Below, piece by piece: positions 6,011-12,644 of a stretch of 12,644 bases of DNA. The stretch lies in NCBI GenBank assembly GCA_035499215.1, contig DATJZH010000382.1, positions 1 through 12,644 of the forward strand, given 5' to 3'. The notes below the pieces were generated by a model. That model searched no databases. It worked only from the letters and a program-made list of their open reading frames with translations, and was not told the DNA's origin. The DNA is from DATJZH01 sp035499215 (GTDB taxonomy: Bacteria > Actinomycetota > Actinomycetes > Streptosporangiales > Streptosporangiaceae). Position 1 is the first letter of the stretch, and each line of letters starts with the position of its first letter. The position numbers were made by a program, and so were the translations under genes.

Positions 6011-6769
6011 TCAGCCCCCTGTCGCTGCCGTGGCCGGGTCACTGACGTCGTAATACGAGGCGTGCCCCCGCATCAGGATCGCGAGCTCGGCCATTTTGGC
6101 CCCCGACCTGCCCGGGCCGCCCCACCGAACTCTGACGCCGCCGCGCATGTCGAGCGTCACCTGGCTGGCTGCTGGCGCATCCACTGCCGTGACCCGGTCC
6201 CGCAGCCGGGCAGGCAGTTCGCGCAAGACAACGACGGCAGCGTGGACCTGGGCGCTGCCCCGGAGCGCGCCTGGCGGCGAGTGCAGCAGCGGCAGGCCCG
6301 GCGGCGCGCTGGCGGCCGACGCCACGATCACCCCGTACTCATCGACAAGCTCGAAGGCGCCCTGCCGCGCGATCGCCAGGGCCGGCGTCCGCTCCCGCAC
6401 CGAGATCAGGACGGTATCGGGCCAGTCCCGGCTGACCTGAGCGGACTGGACCTGGGCGAGCCGCTCAACCTGGCGCGCCGCCCGTGCGGCGTCAATCCCG
6501 ATGAGCGGTGTCCCGTACCGGATTCCCGCGGCCTCCACCACCGCTGCCGTCGGCACCCGAAGCGTCCCGGTGACCCGCACCGACTTCACTGCCAGCAGGC
6601 TCGAGCCCAGCAGCGCCCAGGCCCCGGCAACCACGATCGCCATGGTCATGACCACGAAGAACGCGATCTTCCACGGGTCGATGGCGCGGCGCCGGTCACC
6701 GCCGCGCGCGCGCGAGCCGGGATCCATGCCTGGCCCGCCCGTATCCGCGCCAGCGCGCTGCCGGATCAT
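6011..6769 (-). CDS. ftsQ: FtsQ/DivIB divisome membrane protein
   Basis: The protein has 252 residues. A cytoplasmic basic N-terminus (1-32, with RGGDRRR) precedes one transmembrane helix (about 34-57). The extracytoplasmic POTRA domain follows (about 59-127, starting LAVKSVRVTGTLRVP and ending VLISVRERTPALAI), then the FtsQ beta domain to about 235. The end SYYDVSDPATAATGG resembles other actinobacterial FtsQ tails. FtsQ is a single-pass scaffold that links FtsL/DivIC to the septal synthase. The ATG overlaps the murC stop by 4 nt (ATGA), so translation is probably coupled. The 349-nt ftsZ leader follows. Confidence 0.95.
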   Translation of the reverse strand: MIRQRAGADTGGPGMDPGSRARGGDRRRAIDPWKIAFFVVMTMAIVVAGAWALLGSSLLAVKSVRVTGTLRVPTAAVVEAAGIRYGTPLIGIDAARAARQVERLAQVQSAQVSRDWPDTVLISVRERTPALAIARQGAFELVDEYGVIVASAASAPPGLPLLHSPPGALRGSAQVHAAVVVLRELPARLRDRVTAVDAPAASQVTLDMRGGVRVRWGGPGRSGAKMAELAILMRGHASYYDVSDPATAATGG

Positions 6770-8199
6770 GCGCCGGCCCGCTGACGTAGCGCCGCGATGA
6801 TGACCGGGCCCAGCGTGGTGACATCGCCCGCTCCCATCGTCAGCACCAGATCCCCCGGCTTGGCCAGACTGGCGATGACGGCCGGGGCGGCGGCGGAGTC
6901 GGCGAGGAACTGCGCCATCCCGCCCGGCACGGCATCGGCGACAATCCGGCCGGTCACGCCGGGCTCCGGATCCTCACGCGCAGCGTAGACGTCCAGCACG
7001 ATGACCTCATCGGCCAGGCCGAGGGCGGCGCCGAAGTCCGCGGCGAAGATCCTGGTCCGGCTGAACAGGTGCGGCTGGAATACCGCGATGACGCGGCCGG
7101 CGCCGGCGAGGCCGCGCGCCGCGGTCAGGTCGGCGGCCAGCTCGGTGGGATGATGCGCATAGCTGTCCAGCACCTGCACTCCGTCGGCCTCGCCCTTGAG
7201 TTCCATCCGCCGTCGCGCGCCCTGGTAGGCGGCCAGGCCGCGGGCAACCTCGTCGGGCTCCCAGCCGAGCTCGACGGCGAGCGCGAAAGCTGCCGCCGCA
7301 TTGAGCGCGTTGTGCCTGCCGGGCACCATGATCTTGAGCCGCATCCCGGCAGGGCCGCCTGCGCGCGCCCGGCCCCCGCTGGTCACGGTGAGGCCGGTGG
7401 ACATGCCCAGCGGGGTCACGCCGCTGACCCGGTAATCGGCGTCAGCGGACTCGCCATAGGTCAGCACCCGCAGCGGCAGCTTCGCTGCCGCTGCGGCCAG
7501 CGACCGGGCGCCGCGATCGTCGGCGCACGCGACAAGCAGCCCGCCCGCGCTGATCTTCCGCGCGAACCCGGCGAACACCGCCTCGATCTCGGCCAGGCTG
7601 CCATAGTTATCCAGGTGATCGGCCTCGATCGAGGTGATCACCGCCGCGGCGGGCGCCAGCATCAGCAGCGACCCGTCGCTCTCGTCCGCTTCCACCACCA
7701 CCGCGTCGCCGCTGCCCTGGTCGGCACCGAGCCCGGTCCCGGCGAGGATCCCGCCGATGACGTAAGTAGGCTCGGCCCCGCAGCTGCGCAGCACCGTGGT
7801 GATCATCGAGGTCGTGGTGGTCTTGCCGTGCGTGCCGGCGACCGCGATGCCCTGCTTGCCCAGCATCACCGAGGCGAGCGCCGCCGCTCGGTGCAAGATC
7901 CTGATTCCTGCCCGCCGGGCCTCCGCGAGCTCGGCATTGTCCGGGCGGATGGCCGTCGACACGACCAGCGTATCCGCGTCGCCAAGGTTGCCCGCCCGGT
8001 GACCGACGCAGACCCGGGCGCCGAGCGCCGCCAGCTCGTCGAGCTGCGGCGAGGCGGCCGAGTCGCTGCCCGACACCGAGACGCCCCGCGCCAGCAGAAT
8101 GCGCGCGATCCCGGACATCCCCGCGCCGCCAATGCCGACGAAGTGAACCCGGCCTAGCTCACCGACCGGCACCGGGTCTACCGGCGTGACCAGGCCCAT
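6766..8199 (-). CDS. murC: MurC, UDP-N-acetylmuramate--L-alanine ligase
   Basis: The protein has 477 residues, normal for MurC. Residues 18-31 (VHFVGIGGAGMSGI) form the Rossmann-like UDP-binding start, and GSD at 44-46 follows. The ATP-binding loop is AGTHGKTTT (121-129). The magnesium and nucleotide region shows EADESDGSL (170-178) and EADHLDNYG (192-200). The C-terminal domain carries LDSYAHHPTEL, and RRRMELKG precedes it. The enzyme adds L-Ala to UDP-MurNAc in the cytoplasm using ATP. GGGAGG sits 8 nt before the ATG, and murG ends 25 nt upstream. It overlaps ftsQ by 4 nt at its end. Confidence 0.98.
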   Translation of the reverse strand: MGLVTPVDPVPVGELGRVHFVGIGGAGMSGIARILLARGVSVSGSDSAASPQLDELAALGARVCVGHRAGNLGDADTLVVSTAIRPDNAELAEARRAGIRILHRAAALASVMLGKQGIAVAGTHGKTTTTSMITTVLRSCGAEPTYVIGGILAGTGLGADQGSGDAVVVEADESDGSLLMLAPAAAVITSIEADHLDNYGSLAEIEAVFAGFARKISAGGLLVACADDRGARSLAAAAAKLPLRVLTYGESADADYRVSGVTPLGMSTGLTVTSGGRARAGGPAGMRLKIMVPGRHNALNAAAAFALAVELGWEPDEVARGLAAYQGARRRMELKGEADGVQVLDSYAHHPTELAADLTAARGLAGAGRVIAVFQPHLFSRTRIFAADFGAALGLADEVIVLDVYAAREDPEPGVTGRIVADAVPGGMAQFLADSAAAPAVIASLAKPGDLVLTMGAGDVTTLGPVIIAALRQRAGA

Positions 8200-8224
8200 G
8201 CCTTCGTCCTCCCGTGATGGCGGC

Positions 8225-9334
8225 TCACCGGCCGCGATGCCCGCCCCGCCCGCTGCGGCCGCGGCGGACGCTGAGGACCGCCGCCGCCAGCATGCTGTCG
8301 GCGTCCCGGCTGCCCGCCGCGGCTGCCGCGCGCGACATCGCGGCCATCAGTTCTGCGTCGGTAATGACCGGCAGCAGGGTGTCGCGGATCCACTCCGGGC
8401 AGAGCCTGGCGTCGTCCACAATCAGGCCGCCGCCCGCCTTCTCGACCGGCAGCGCGTTCAGCCGCTGCTCGCCGTTGCCGTGCGGCAGCGGGACGTAGGC
8501 GGCCGGCAGCCCGACGGCGGTGAGCTCCGCGCAGGTCATCGCGCCTGCCCGGCACAGCGCGAAATCCGCTGCCGCATAGGCCAGGTCCATTCTGTCGACG
8601 TAGGGCAGCATGATGCAGGGCGGGTCGCCGGGCGGCACCTCGACGCCGGCGGCAGTCCTGGGCCCGGTGATGTGCAGCACCTGCACCCCGGCCGCCTGGA
8701 GCCAGCCTGCCGCGCCTGCCGCCGCCCGGTTCACCGAGCTCGCTCCCTGCGATCCGCCGGTGACCAGCAGGACCGGAAGGTCTGGCCGCAGCCCGAAATG
8801 GACGCGGGCTTTATCCCGCACTGCGAGCCGGTCCAGCCCGGTGATCTCGCGCCGGATCGGGACCCCGATGCACCGGGCGTGCCGCAGCCGGGTGCCGGGC
8901 TGCCCGGTGAACACGTGCCGGGTCAGCAGCGCGCCGATCCTGTTCGCCAGGCCGGGCCGTGAGTTCGCCTCGTGCACGACGATCGGCACGCCCCGGCGCC
9001 TGGCTGCGAGATAGCCGGGTGTCGCCACGTAGCCGCCGAAGCCGACGACCACGTCGGCGCGCGCGGAGTCGAGCACAGCGGCCGCCGCGCCAGCCGCCGC
9101 CGCCATCCGTCCGGGCACCAACAGCAGCTGCGGCGTCAGGGACCTGGGCAGCGGGACGGCGGGGATCAGCGCCAGCTCGTATCCGCGGAGCGGGACCAGC
9201 CGCGCCTCCAGTCCGCGCCTGGTTCCCAGGCAGGTGACCGGGATCTGCGGATCGGCGCGCCGCAGCGCGTCGGCGAGCGCCAGCGCCGGCTCGATATGAC
9301 CGGCGGTGCCGCCGCCCGCAATGACCACGCTCAT
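8225..9334 (-). CDS. murG: MurG, lipid II-forming GlcNAc transferase
   Basis: The protein has 369 residues from the ATG of MSVVIAGGGTAGHIEPALAL. GGAG lies about 8 nt upstream, and this start places the glycine-rich donor/acceptor loop at residue 7 as in the family; a longer frame upstream encodes only Arg/Gly-rich sequence. Other family motifs are VGFGGYVATPG (98-107), HEANSRPGLANR (121-132), VTGGSQGASSVN (191-202), CRAGAMTCAEL (261-271) and PLPHGNGEQRLNA (282-294). MurG transfers GlcNAc from UDP-GlcNAc to lipid I on the inner face of the membrane. The last 40 residues are Ala/Arg/Gly-rich. It lies between ftsW (99-nt gap with a strong hairpin) and murC. Confidence 0.97.
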   Translation of the reverse strand: MSVVIAGGGTAGHIEPALALADALRRADPQIPVTCLGTRRGLEARLVPLRGYELALIPAVPLPRSLTPQLLLVPGRMAAAAGAAAAVLDSARADVVVGFGGYVATPGYLAARRRGVPIVVHEANSRPGLANRIGALLTRHVFTGQPGTRLRHARCIGVPIRREITGLDRLAVRDKARVHFGLRPDLPVLLVTGGSQGASSVNRAAAGAAGWLQAAGVQVLHITGPRTAAGVEVPPGDPPCIMLPYVDRMDLAYAAADFALCRAGAMTCAELTAVGLPAAYVPLPHGNGEQRLNALPVEKAGGGLIVDDARLCPEWIRDTLLPVITDAELMAAMSRAAAAAGSRDADSMLAAAVLSVRRGRSGRGGHRGR

Positions 9335-9381
9335 CGCCAGCTCCCTGCTCCTTCTACTCGCGCCGCCCAGAGCGCACCCGC

Positions 9382-9417
9382 CCGGCCGCCCGCCTGCCCT
9401 CGCAGCCGGGCGGCCGG
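9382..9417 (-). other. Strong GC hairpin in the ftsW-murG gap
   Basis: Perfect 10-bp arms (CCGGCCGCCC and GGGCGGCCGG on the minus strand) enclose 16 nt, within which CTGC and GCAG can pair around a GAGG tetraloop. There is no T-tract after it, so it is not a standard intrinsic terminator. It could attenuate or stabilise the transcript upstream of murG. Confidence 0.55.
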
Positions 9418-9433
9418 CCCGGTGCGGCAGCAC

Positions 9434-10717
9434 TCAGCCTGGCCGCCTGCGCAGGCCCAGCCAGCTTAGGATGCGCCGCGGCACGCCGGGACCGGCGGCG
9501 GCCAGCGCCTGCGCCGCGCCGGGCTCTCGCCGGGCGAAGGCCAGCAGCATGCCGAGCGCGACCATGGTCACCAGCAGCGAGGACAGGCCAGCCGAGATCA
9601 GCGGCAGCGGAACCCCGGTGATCGGCAGCAGCCCGAGCACTGAGCCGATGTTGACCACAGCCTGGGCGACGATCCAGGCGGTTATGGCGGCCGCGGCCAG
9701 GCGGACGAAGGTGTCGGTGACCCGCCGGGCAATCCGCAGGCCCGCATAAGCCAGCCCGCCGTACAGCAGGGTTACGCACAGCGTGCCGACCAGCCCGAGC
9801 TCCTCCCCCAGGATGGCGAAGATGAAGTCGGTCGTGGATTCCGGCACCCAGCCCCATTTAGCCCGGCTGGCGCCCATCCCCACGCCGAACAGGCCGCCAG
9901 AGCCGACCGCGTACTTGCCCTCGGTCGGCTGCCAGCCCAGCGCCGAGTTAGGACCGGGATTGCTGAAGAAGGCAGTGATCCGTCGGAGCCGGTAGCCGGC
10001 CACGATGACGAGGATGAGCAGGACAAACCCGATCAGCCCGAGCATGCCCAGCATCAGGCTGCCCGGCGTCCCGATCACCCAGAGCAGGGCAAGGAAGATC
10101 ACCAGAAGCACGAACGTGGTGCCCAGATCGTCGCCGGCCAGCACGAGCAGGCTGAGAATGGCCGCTCCGGGCATCAGCGGGATCAGCAGATGCCGCCAGT
10201 CGGTCAGCTGGCCGAGCTTCTCCTTGCGGGCGAGCAGGTCGGCCCCCCACAGCAGGAACGCCAGCTTGGCCAGCTCGGACGGCTCGATCGGCAGGGGGCC
10301 GACCTGGATCCAGCGCTCGCCGCCGTTGACCGTCTGGCCGATCGCGAGAACCGCGATCAGGCCGAGCACCGCCGCCACGAGCATCGGGTACGCCAGGGCG
10401 CGGAAGAACCGGGCCGGGCATTTCGACACCGCCCACATCAGCGGCAGCCCGACGATCACCCCGAGCAGCTGCTTCTCGAACTCGCCGTACAGCGACAGGC
10501 CGTTGACCAGCGCGTAGGCAGACGATGTCGACAGCACCATCACCAGGCCAAGCGCGAGCAGCAGCAGCGTAATGCCAAGGACCAGGTAGTACGAGGTCAG
10601 CGGCCGGTCCAGCAGGCCGAGCGTCGTCACCGCCCGATCTTTGAGCCCGGGCAGCGCGCGGCTGACCGCCCTAGGGGCCTGCGCCGCGCTCTCCCCCTGG
10701 GCCGAATCCGTGCTCAT
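9434..10717 (-). CDS. ftsW: FtsW, SEDS-family septal peptidoglycan polymerase
   Basis: The protein has 427 residues with about ten hydrophobic segments starting near residue 43. SEDS motifs are visible: GGERWIQVG (132-140), PSELAKLAFLLW (146-157), GWQPTEGKYAVGSGGLFGVGMG (261-282) and PESTTDFIFAILGEELG (292-308). Asp297 in TDFIF corresponds to the essential acidic residue of the family. ITGVPLPLISAGLSS is the usual late motif. FtsW polymerises lipid II at the septum together with a class B PBP; the partner ftsI is not in this window. The ATG overlaps the murD stop by 4 nt (ATGA). GGAGG is only 3 nt before the ATG, so coupling to murD probably matters. The first 30 residues are a cytoplasmic Ala/Ser-rich extension. 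Confidence 0.97.
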   Translation of the reverse strand: MSTDSAQGESAAQAPRAVSRALPGLKDRAVTTLGLLDRPLTSYYLVLGITLLLLALGLVMVLSTSSAYALVNGLSLYGEFEKQLLGVIVGLPLMWAVSKCPARFFRALAYPMLVAAVLGLIAVLAIGQTVNGGERWIQVGPLPIEPSELAKLAFLLWGADLLARKEKLGQLTDWRHLLIPLMPGAAILSLLVLAGDDLGTTFVLLVIFLALLWVIGTPGSLMLGMLGLIGFVLLILVIVAGYRLRRITAFFSNPGPNSALGWQPTEGKYAVGSGGLFGVGMGASRAKWGWVPESTTDFIFAILGEELGLVGTLCVTLLYGGLAYAGLRIARRVTDTFVRLAAAAITAWIVAQAVVNIGSVLGLLPITGVPLPLISAGLSSLLVTMVALGMLLAFARREPGAAQALAAAGPGVPRRILSWLGLRRRPG

Positions 10718-12162
10718 CCGCCTCCCGCCAGCCGCGCCACGGCAGCGGCGAAGGCGTCTCCCCGGGCCGGATAGTCGCGGAACAGGTCAAAGGACTGGGC
10801 CGCCGGGGCGAGCAGCACGGTGTCGCCGGGCACGGCAAGCCGCGTTGCCTCCGATACCACGAACTCCATGACTCCAGTGTCGGCGCCGGCCGCCTCGACC
10901 ACCGGGACATCCGGCGCGTGTCGCGCGAGTGCCTGCGCGAACCTGGCCCGGTCAGCGCCGAGGAGCACAGCTGCGCGCAGCCGCGGCGCGACCGACCGGG
11001 CGAGCTGGTCGAGATCCTCGTCCGCACCCCGGAAGAGGCCGCCCGCCACCCAGACGACCGACGGGAATGCCGCAAGCGACGCCGCGGCGGCGTGCGGGTT
11101 GCTCGCCTTGGAATCGTCCACGTAGTCAATCCCCGCCACCCGGCCGACCAGGCTGATCCGATGCGGGTCAGGATGAAAGGCGGCCAGCCCGGCCCGGACG
11201 GCCTGCGGCGGATCCCCGTAGGCGCGAGCCAGCGCCGCCGCGGCCAGGGCGTCCGCGACATTGTGCGGGGCTGGCGGCCGGACGTCGCCGACGTCGGCGA
11301 GGTATGCTCCGCCGGCGAAGGCGCGATCGACCAGTGCGCCCCCGGCTACCCCGATCTCGCCAGGGCCAGGCGCCCCGAGGCGGAATGCCACCACCCTGGC
11401 GGCGGCGGGCGCCGCCGCGGCCAGGGCAGCGGACCGCTGGTCGTCGGCGTTGCACACCGCGATGGTGCCGGCGGCGTAGATCCGCCCTTTGTCCCTGGTG
11501 TAGGCCTCGATGTCACCGTGCCAGTCGAGATGGTGCGCGGCCACATTCAGCACGGCGGCTGCCAGCGGGGCCACCGTCGAGCTCCAGTGCAGCTGGAAGC
11601 TGGACAGCTCGACGGCCATGACGGGGTAGGGCTCCGGGGCGGTGACCGCCTGGACTGCCGACGTGCCGACATTGCCGGCCGCGACGCTGCGGTGCCCGGC
11701 TGCGGCGAGCATCGCCGCCAGCATCCGGACGGTCGTGGTCTTGCCGTTGGTGCCCGTGACGGCCAGCCATTGCTGGCGCGAGCCGTCGGGCAGCACGGGC
11801 CGCAGCCGCCAGGCGAGCTCCACGTCCCCGATCACCGGGATGGCGGCGGCTGCCGCGGCGGCCAGCAGCGGCGCGTCCGGCCGCCAGCCAGGCGAGGTAA
11901 CTACCAGCTCGGTTCCCGCTGGCAGGGCCGCAGCGGATTCGCCGAGCCGCACCGTGACGCCGGACTCCGCGAGCGCGGCCGCGAGCTCATGTCGCTCGGC
12001 GTCGGCTCGCGAGTCGACGGCAGTCACCTGCGCGCCGCGGGCGGCGAGGGCCCGCGCGGCGGGCGGCCCGGAGACCCCCAGGCCGGCCACGCAGACGCGC
12101 CGTCCGGCAAAGTGATCGTCTGATCTCAGCATCGGCACATCGCTGCCGGTGGGGTTGGGCAT
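10714..12162 (-). CDS. murD: MurD, UDP-MurNAc-L-alanine--D-glutamate ligase
   Basis: The protein has 482 residues from the ATG of MPNPTGSDVP. Visible features are the N-terminal Rossmann motif VCVAGLGVSGPPAARAL (23-39), the ATP loop TGTNGKTTT (136-144), ELSSFQLHW (185-193), NVAAHHLDWHG (206-216), Lys225 in YTRDKGRIY at the position of the carbamylated lysine, DDSKASNPHAAAASL and the C-terminal LLAPAAQSFDLF. MurD adds D-Glu to UDP-MurNAc-L-Ala. Two points are unusual. The Asp normally before the conserved His (DHLD) is His here (codon at 11535-11533). The start is also uncertain, because no good Shine-Dalgarno precedes 12162 and in-frame ATGs at 12201 and 12132 are alternatives. It follows mraY by about 110 nt and overlaps ftsW by 4 nt. 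Confidence 0.96.
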   Translation of the reverse strand: MPNPTGSDVPMLRSDDHFAGRRVCVAGLGVSGPPAARALAARGAQVTAVDSRADAERHELAAALAESGVTVRLGESAAALPAGTELVVTSPGWRPDAPLLAAAAAAAIPVIGDVELAWRLRPVLPDGSRQQWLAVTGTNGKTTTVRMLAAMLAAAGHRSVAAGNVGTSAVQAVTAPEPYPVMAVELSSFQLHWSSTVAPLAAAVLNVAAHHLDWHGDIEAYTRDKGRIYAAGTIAVCNADDQRSAALAAAAPAAARVVAFRLGAPGPGEIGVAGGALVDRAFAGGAYLADVGDVRPPAPHNVADALAAAALARAYGDPPQAVRAGLAAFHPDPHRISLVGRVAGIDYVDDSKASNPHAAAASLAAFPSVVWVAGGLFRGADEDLDQLARSVAPRLRAAVLLGADRARFAQALARHAPDVPVVEAAGADTGVMEFVVSEATRLAVPGDTVLLAPAAQSFDLFRDYPARGDAFAAAVARLAGGG

Positions 12163-12272
12163 CCGCCTAGCCTGGCAGCCAGAGCCGCGCGGCGGCCGCA
12201 TCCTGCCGGCAAACTCCGGCGCATTTCCGCCGGCCGGCAGCCGTGCCGGGCCGCATCCTCCTGCGTGACCCT
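12163..12272 (-). other. mraY-murD gap with compound hairpin, 11-bp direct repeat and possible 29-codon leader frame
   Basis: The 11-mer GGCCGCATCCT (plus strand) occurs at 12194-12204 and 12249-12259. A nested inverted repeat lies between them. An ATG at 12256 opens a 29-codon frame whose TAG (12169-12167) ends 4 nt before the chosen murD start. GGAGG touches that ATG with no spacer, so its translation is doubtful. Confidence 0.4.
12203..12240 (-). other. Nested inverted repeat upstream of murD
   Basis: On the minus strand an outer 7-bp stem (CTGCCGG with CCGGCAG) stacks on an inner 6-bp stem (CCGGCG with CGCCGG) closing a GAAATG loop, leaving a 6-nt bulge AGTTTG on the 3' side. All 13 pairs are perfect. 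No T-run follows, so it is unlikely to be a classical terminator. Confidence 0.5.
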
Positions 12273-12644
12273 TCAGGGGAGCGGCTGCAGCCACTCCACG
12301 TAGAAGATGCCGAGGCCGAGCGCGATGAACAGCCCGCAGATCAGCCAGAACCTGATCACGATGGTCGTCTCGGCCCAGCCGAGCAGCTCGAAATGATGCT
12401 GCAGCGGCGCCATCCGGAAGACCCGGTGCCCGGTCATCTTGTAGGACCCGACCTGGATGATGACCGACAGCGTGATGATCACGAAAAGCCCGCCGAGGAT
12501 GACGAGCAGCAGCTGGGTCTTCGTGCACACGGCCAGCCCGGCGAGCGCCCCGCCCAGGGCCAGCGACCCGGTGTCACCCATGAAGATCCTGGCCGGCGGC
12601 GCATTCCACCACAGGAACCCGAAGCACGCCCCCAGCACCGACGC
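12273..12644 (-). CDS. mraY: MraY, phospho-MurNAc-pentapeptide transferase (C-terminal part)
   Basis: Only the last 123 codons are inside the window; the frame is open to the right edge. Motifs include NAPPARIFMGDTGSLALGG, which carries the conserved Asp of the active-site loop, KMTGHRVFRMAPLQHHFEL with the His-rich cytoplasmic loop, and three hydrophobic segments ending VEWLQPLP. MraY transfers phospho-MurNAc-pentapeptide from UDP to undecaprenyl phosphate, making lipid I at the inner membrane face. It precedes murD as in most dcw clusters. The 5' part, and presumably murF and ftsI, lie beyond the edge. Confidence 0.97.
   Translation of the reverse strand, partial: ASVLGACFGFLWWNAPPARIFMGDTGSLALGGALAGLAVCTKTQLLLVILGGLFVIITLSVIIQVGSYKMTGHRVFRMAPLQHHFELLGWAETTIVIRFWLICGLFIALGLGIFYVEWLQPLP

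Noticed and set aside
7069..8157. 362-residue plus-strand open frame opposite murC
   Set aside because: The sequence is Arg/His/Gly-rich with no motifs and is explained by high GC in the complementary frame.
9382..9417. Rho-independent terminator between ftsW and murG
   Set aside because: No T-run follows the stem on the transcribed strand and the genes continue in the same direction.
12163..12528. N-terminal extension of MurD into mraY
   Set aside because: The extension would overlap the conserved end of mraY in another frame; MurD proteins start close to the Rossmann motif.
1..12644. tRNA, rRNA, insertion sequence or prophage
   Set aside because: No tRNA-like cloverleaf with a CCA end, no transposase or integrase motifs and no terminal inverted repeats were seen; coding density is typical of a core operon.

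Overview
This window is part of a high-GC actinobacterial division and cell wall (dcw) cluster. Every gene I can support is on the minus strand, so transcription runs from position 12644 towards position 1. The order is mraY (3' end only), murD, ftsW, murG, murC, ftsQ, ftsZ, pgeF (yfiH type), yggS type, sepF, yggT type, divIVA/wag31, and an unnamed membrane protein cut by the left edge. An Actinomycetota host is indicated by this order, by the lack of ddl and ftsA between murC and ftsZ, by the SepF-YggT-DivIVA module after ftsZ, by the FtsZ tail ending DDELDVPDFLK, and by the strong G/C preference at third codon positions. A filamentous or spore-forming order such as Streptosporangiales is possible, but the sequence alone does not settle it.

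Region 12644-6011 holds the peptidoglycan precursor genes and two membrane division genes. MraY makes lipid I. MurC and MurD add the first two stem-peptide residues in the cytoplasm, MurG makes lipid II, FtsW polymerises it at the septum, and FtsQ is a divisome scaffold. Stop/start overlaps of 4 nt (murD/ftsW and murC/ftsQ) suggest translational coupling. The two larger gaps, mraY-murD (110 nt) and ftsW-murG (99 nt), each contain a strong GC-rich inverted repeat without a T-tract.

Region 6010-5662 is the only long gap (349 nt). It is the ftsZ leader and holds a good SigA-like promoter candidate and two small perfect dyads. FtsZ has a normal GTPase core but a long Ala/Pro-rich linker. It overlaps pgeF by 4 nt, and the yggS-type gene starts 7 nt after pgeF.

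Region 2670-883 holds sepF, yggT and divIVA, which encode the membrane anchor of the Z-ring, a small membrane protein and the polar-growth organiser. yggT stands out for A/T-richer, rare-codon use.

Region 842-1 is an open reading frame with a GTG start that leaves the window without a stop. It encodes two membrane helices, a long Pro/Ala/Gly/Ser-rich tail with ten 15-bp tandem units, and the start of a YHxxxC...GCxP domain that resembles Ada-type zinc-binding modules. It is the least familiar item here. I see no mobile element, CRISPR array, tRNA, rRNA or foreign island, and most of the window is a conventional core locus.
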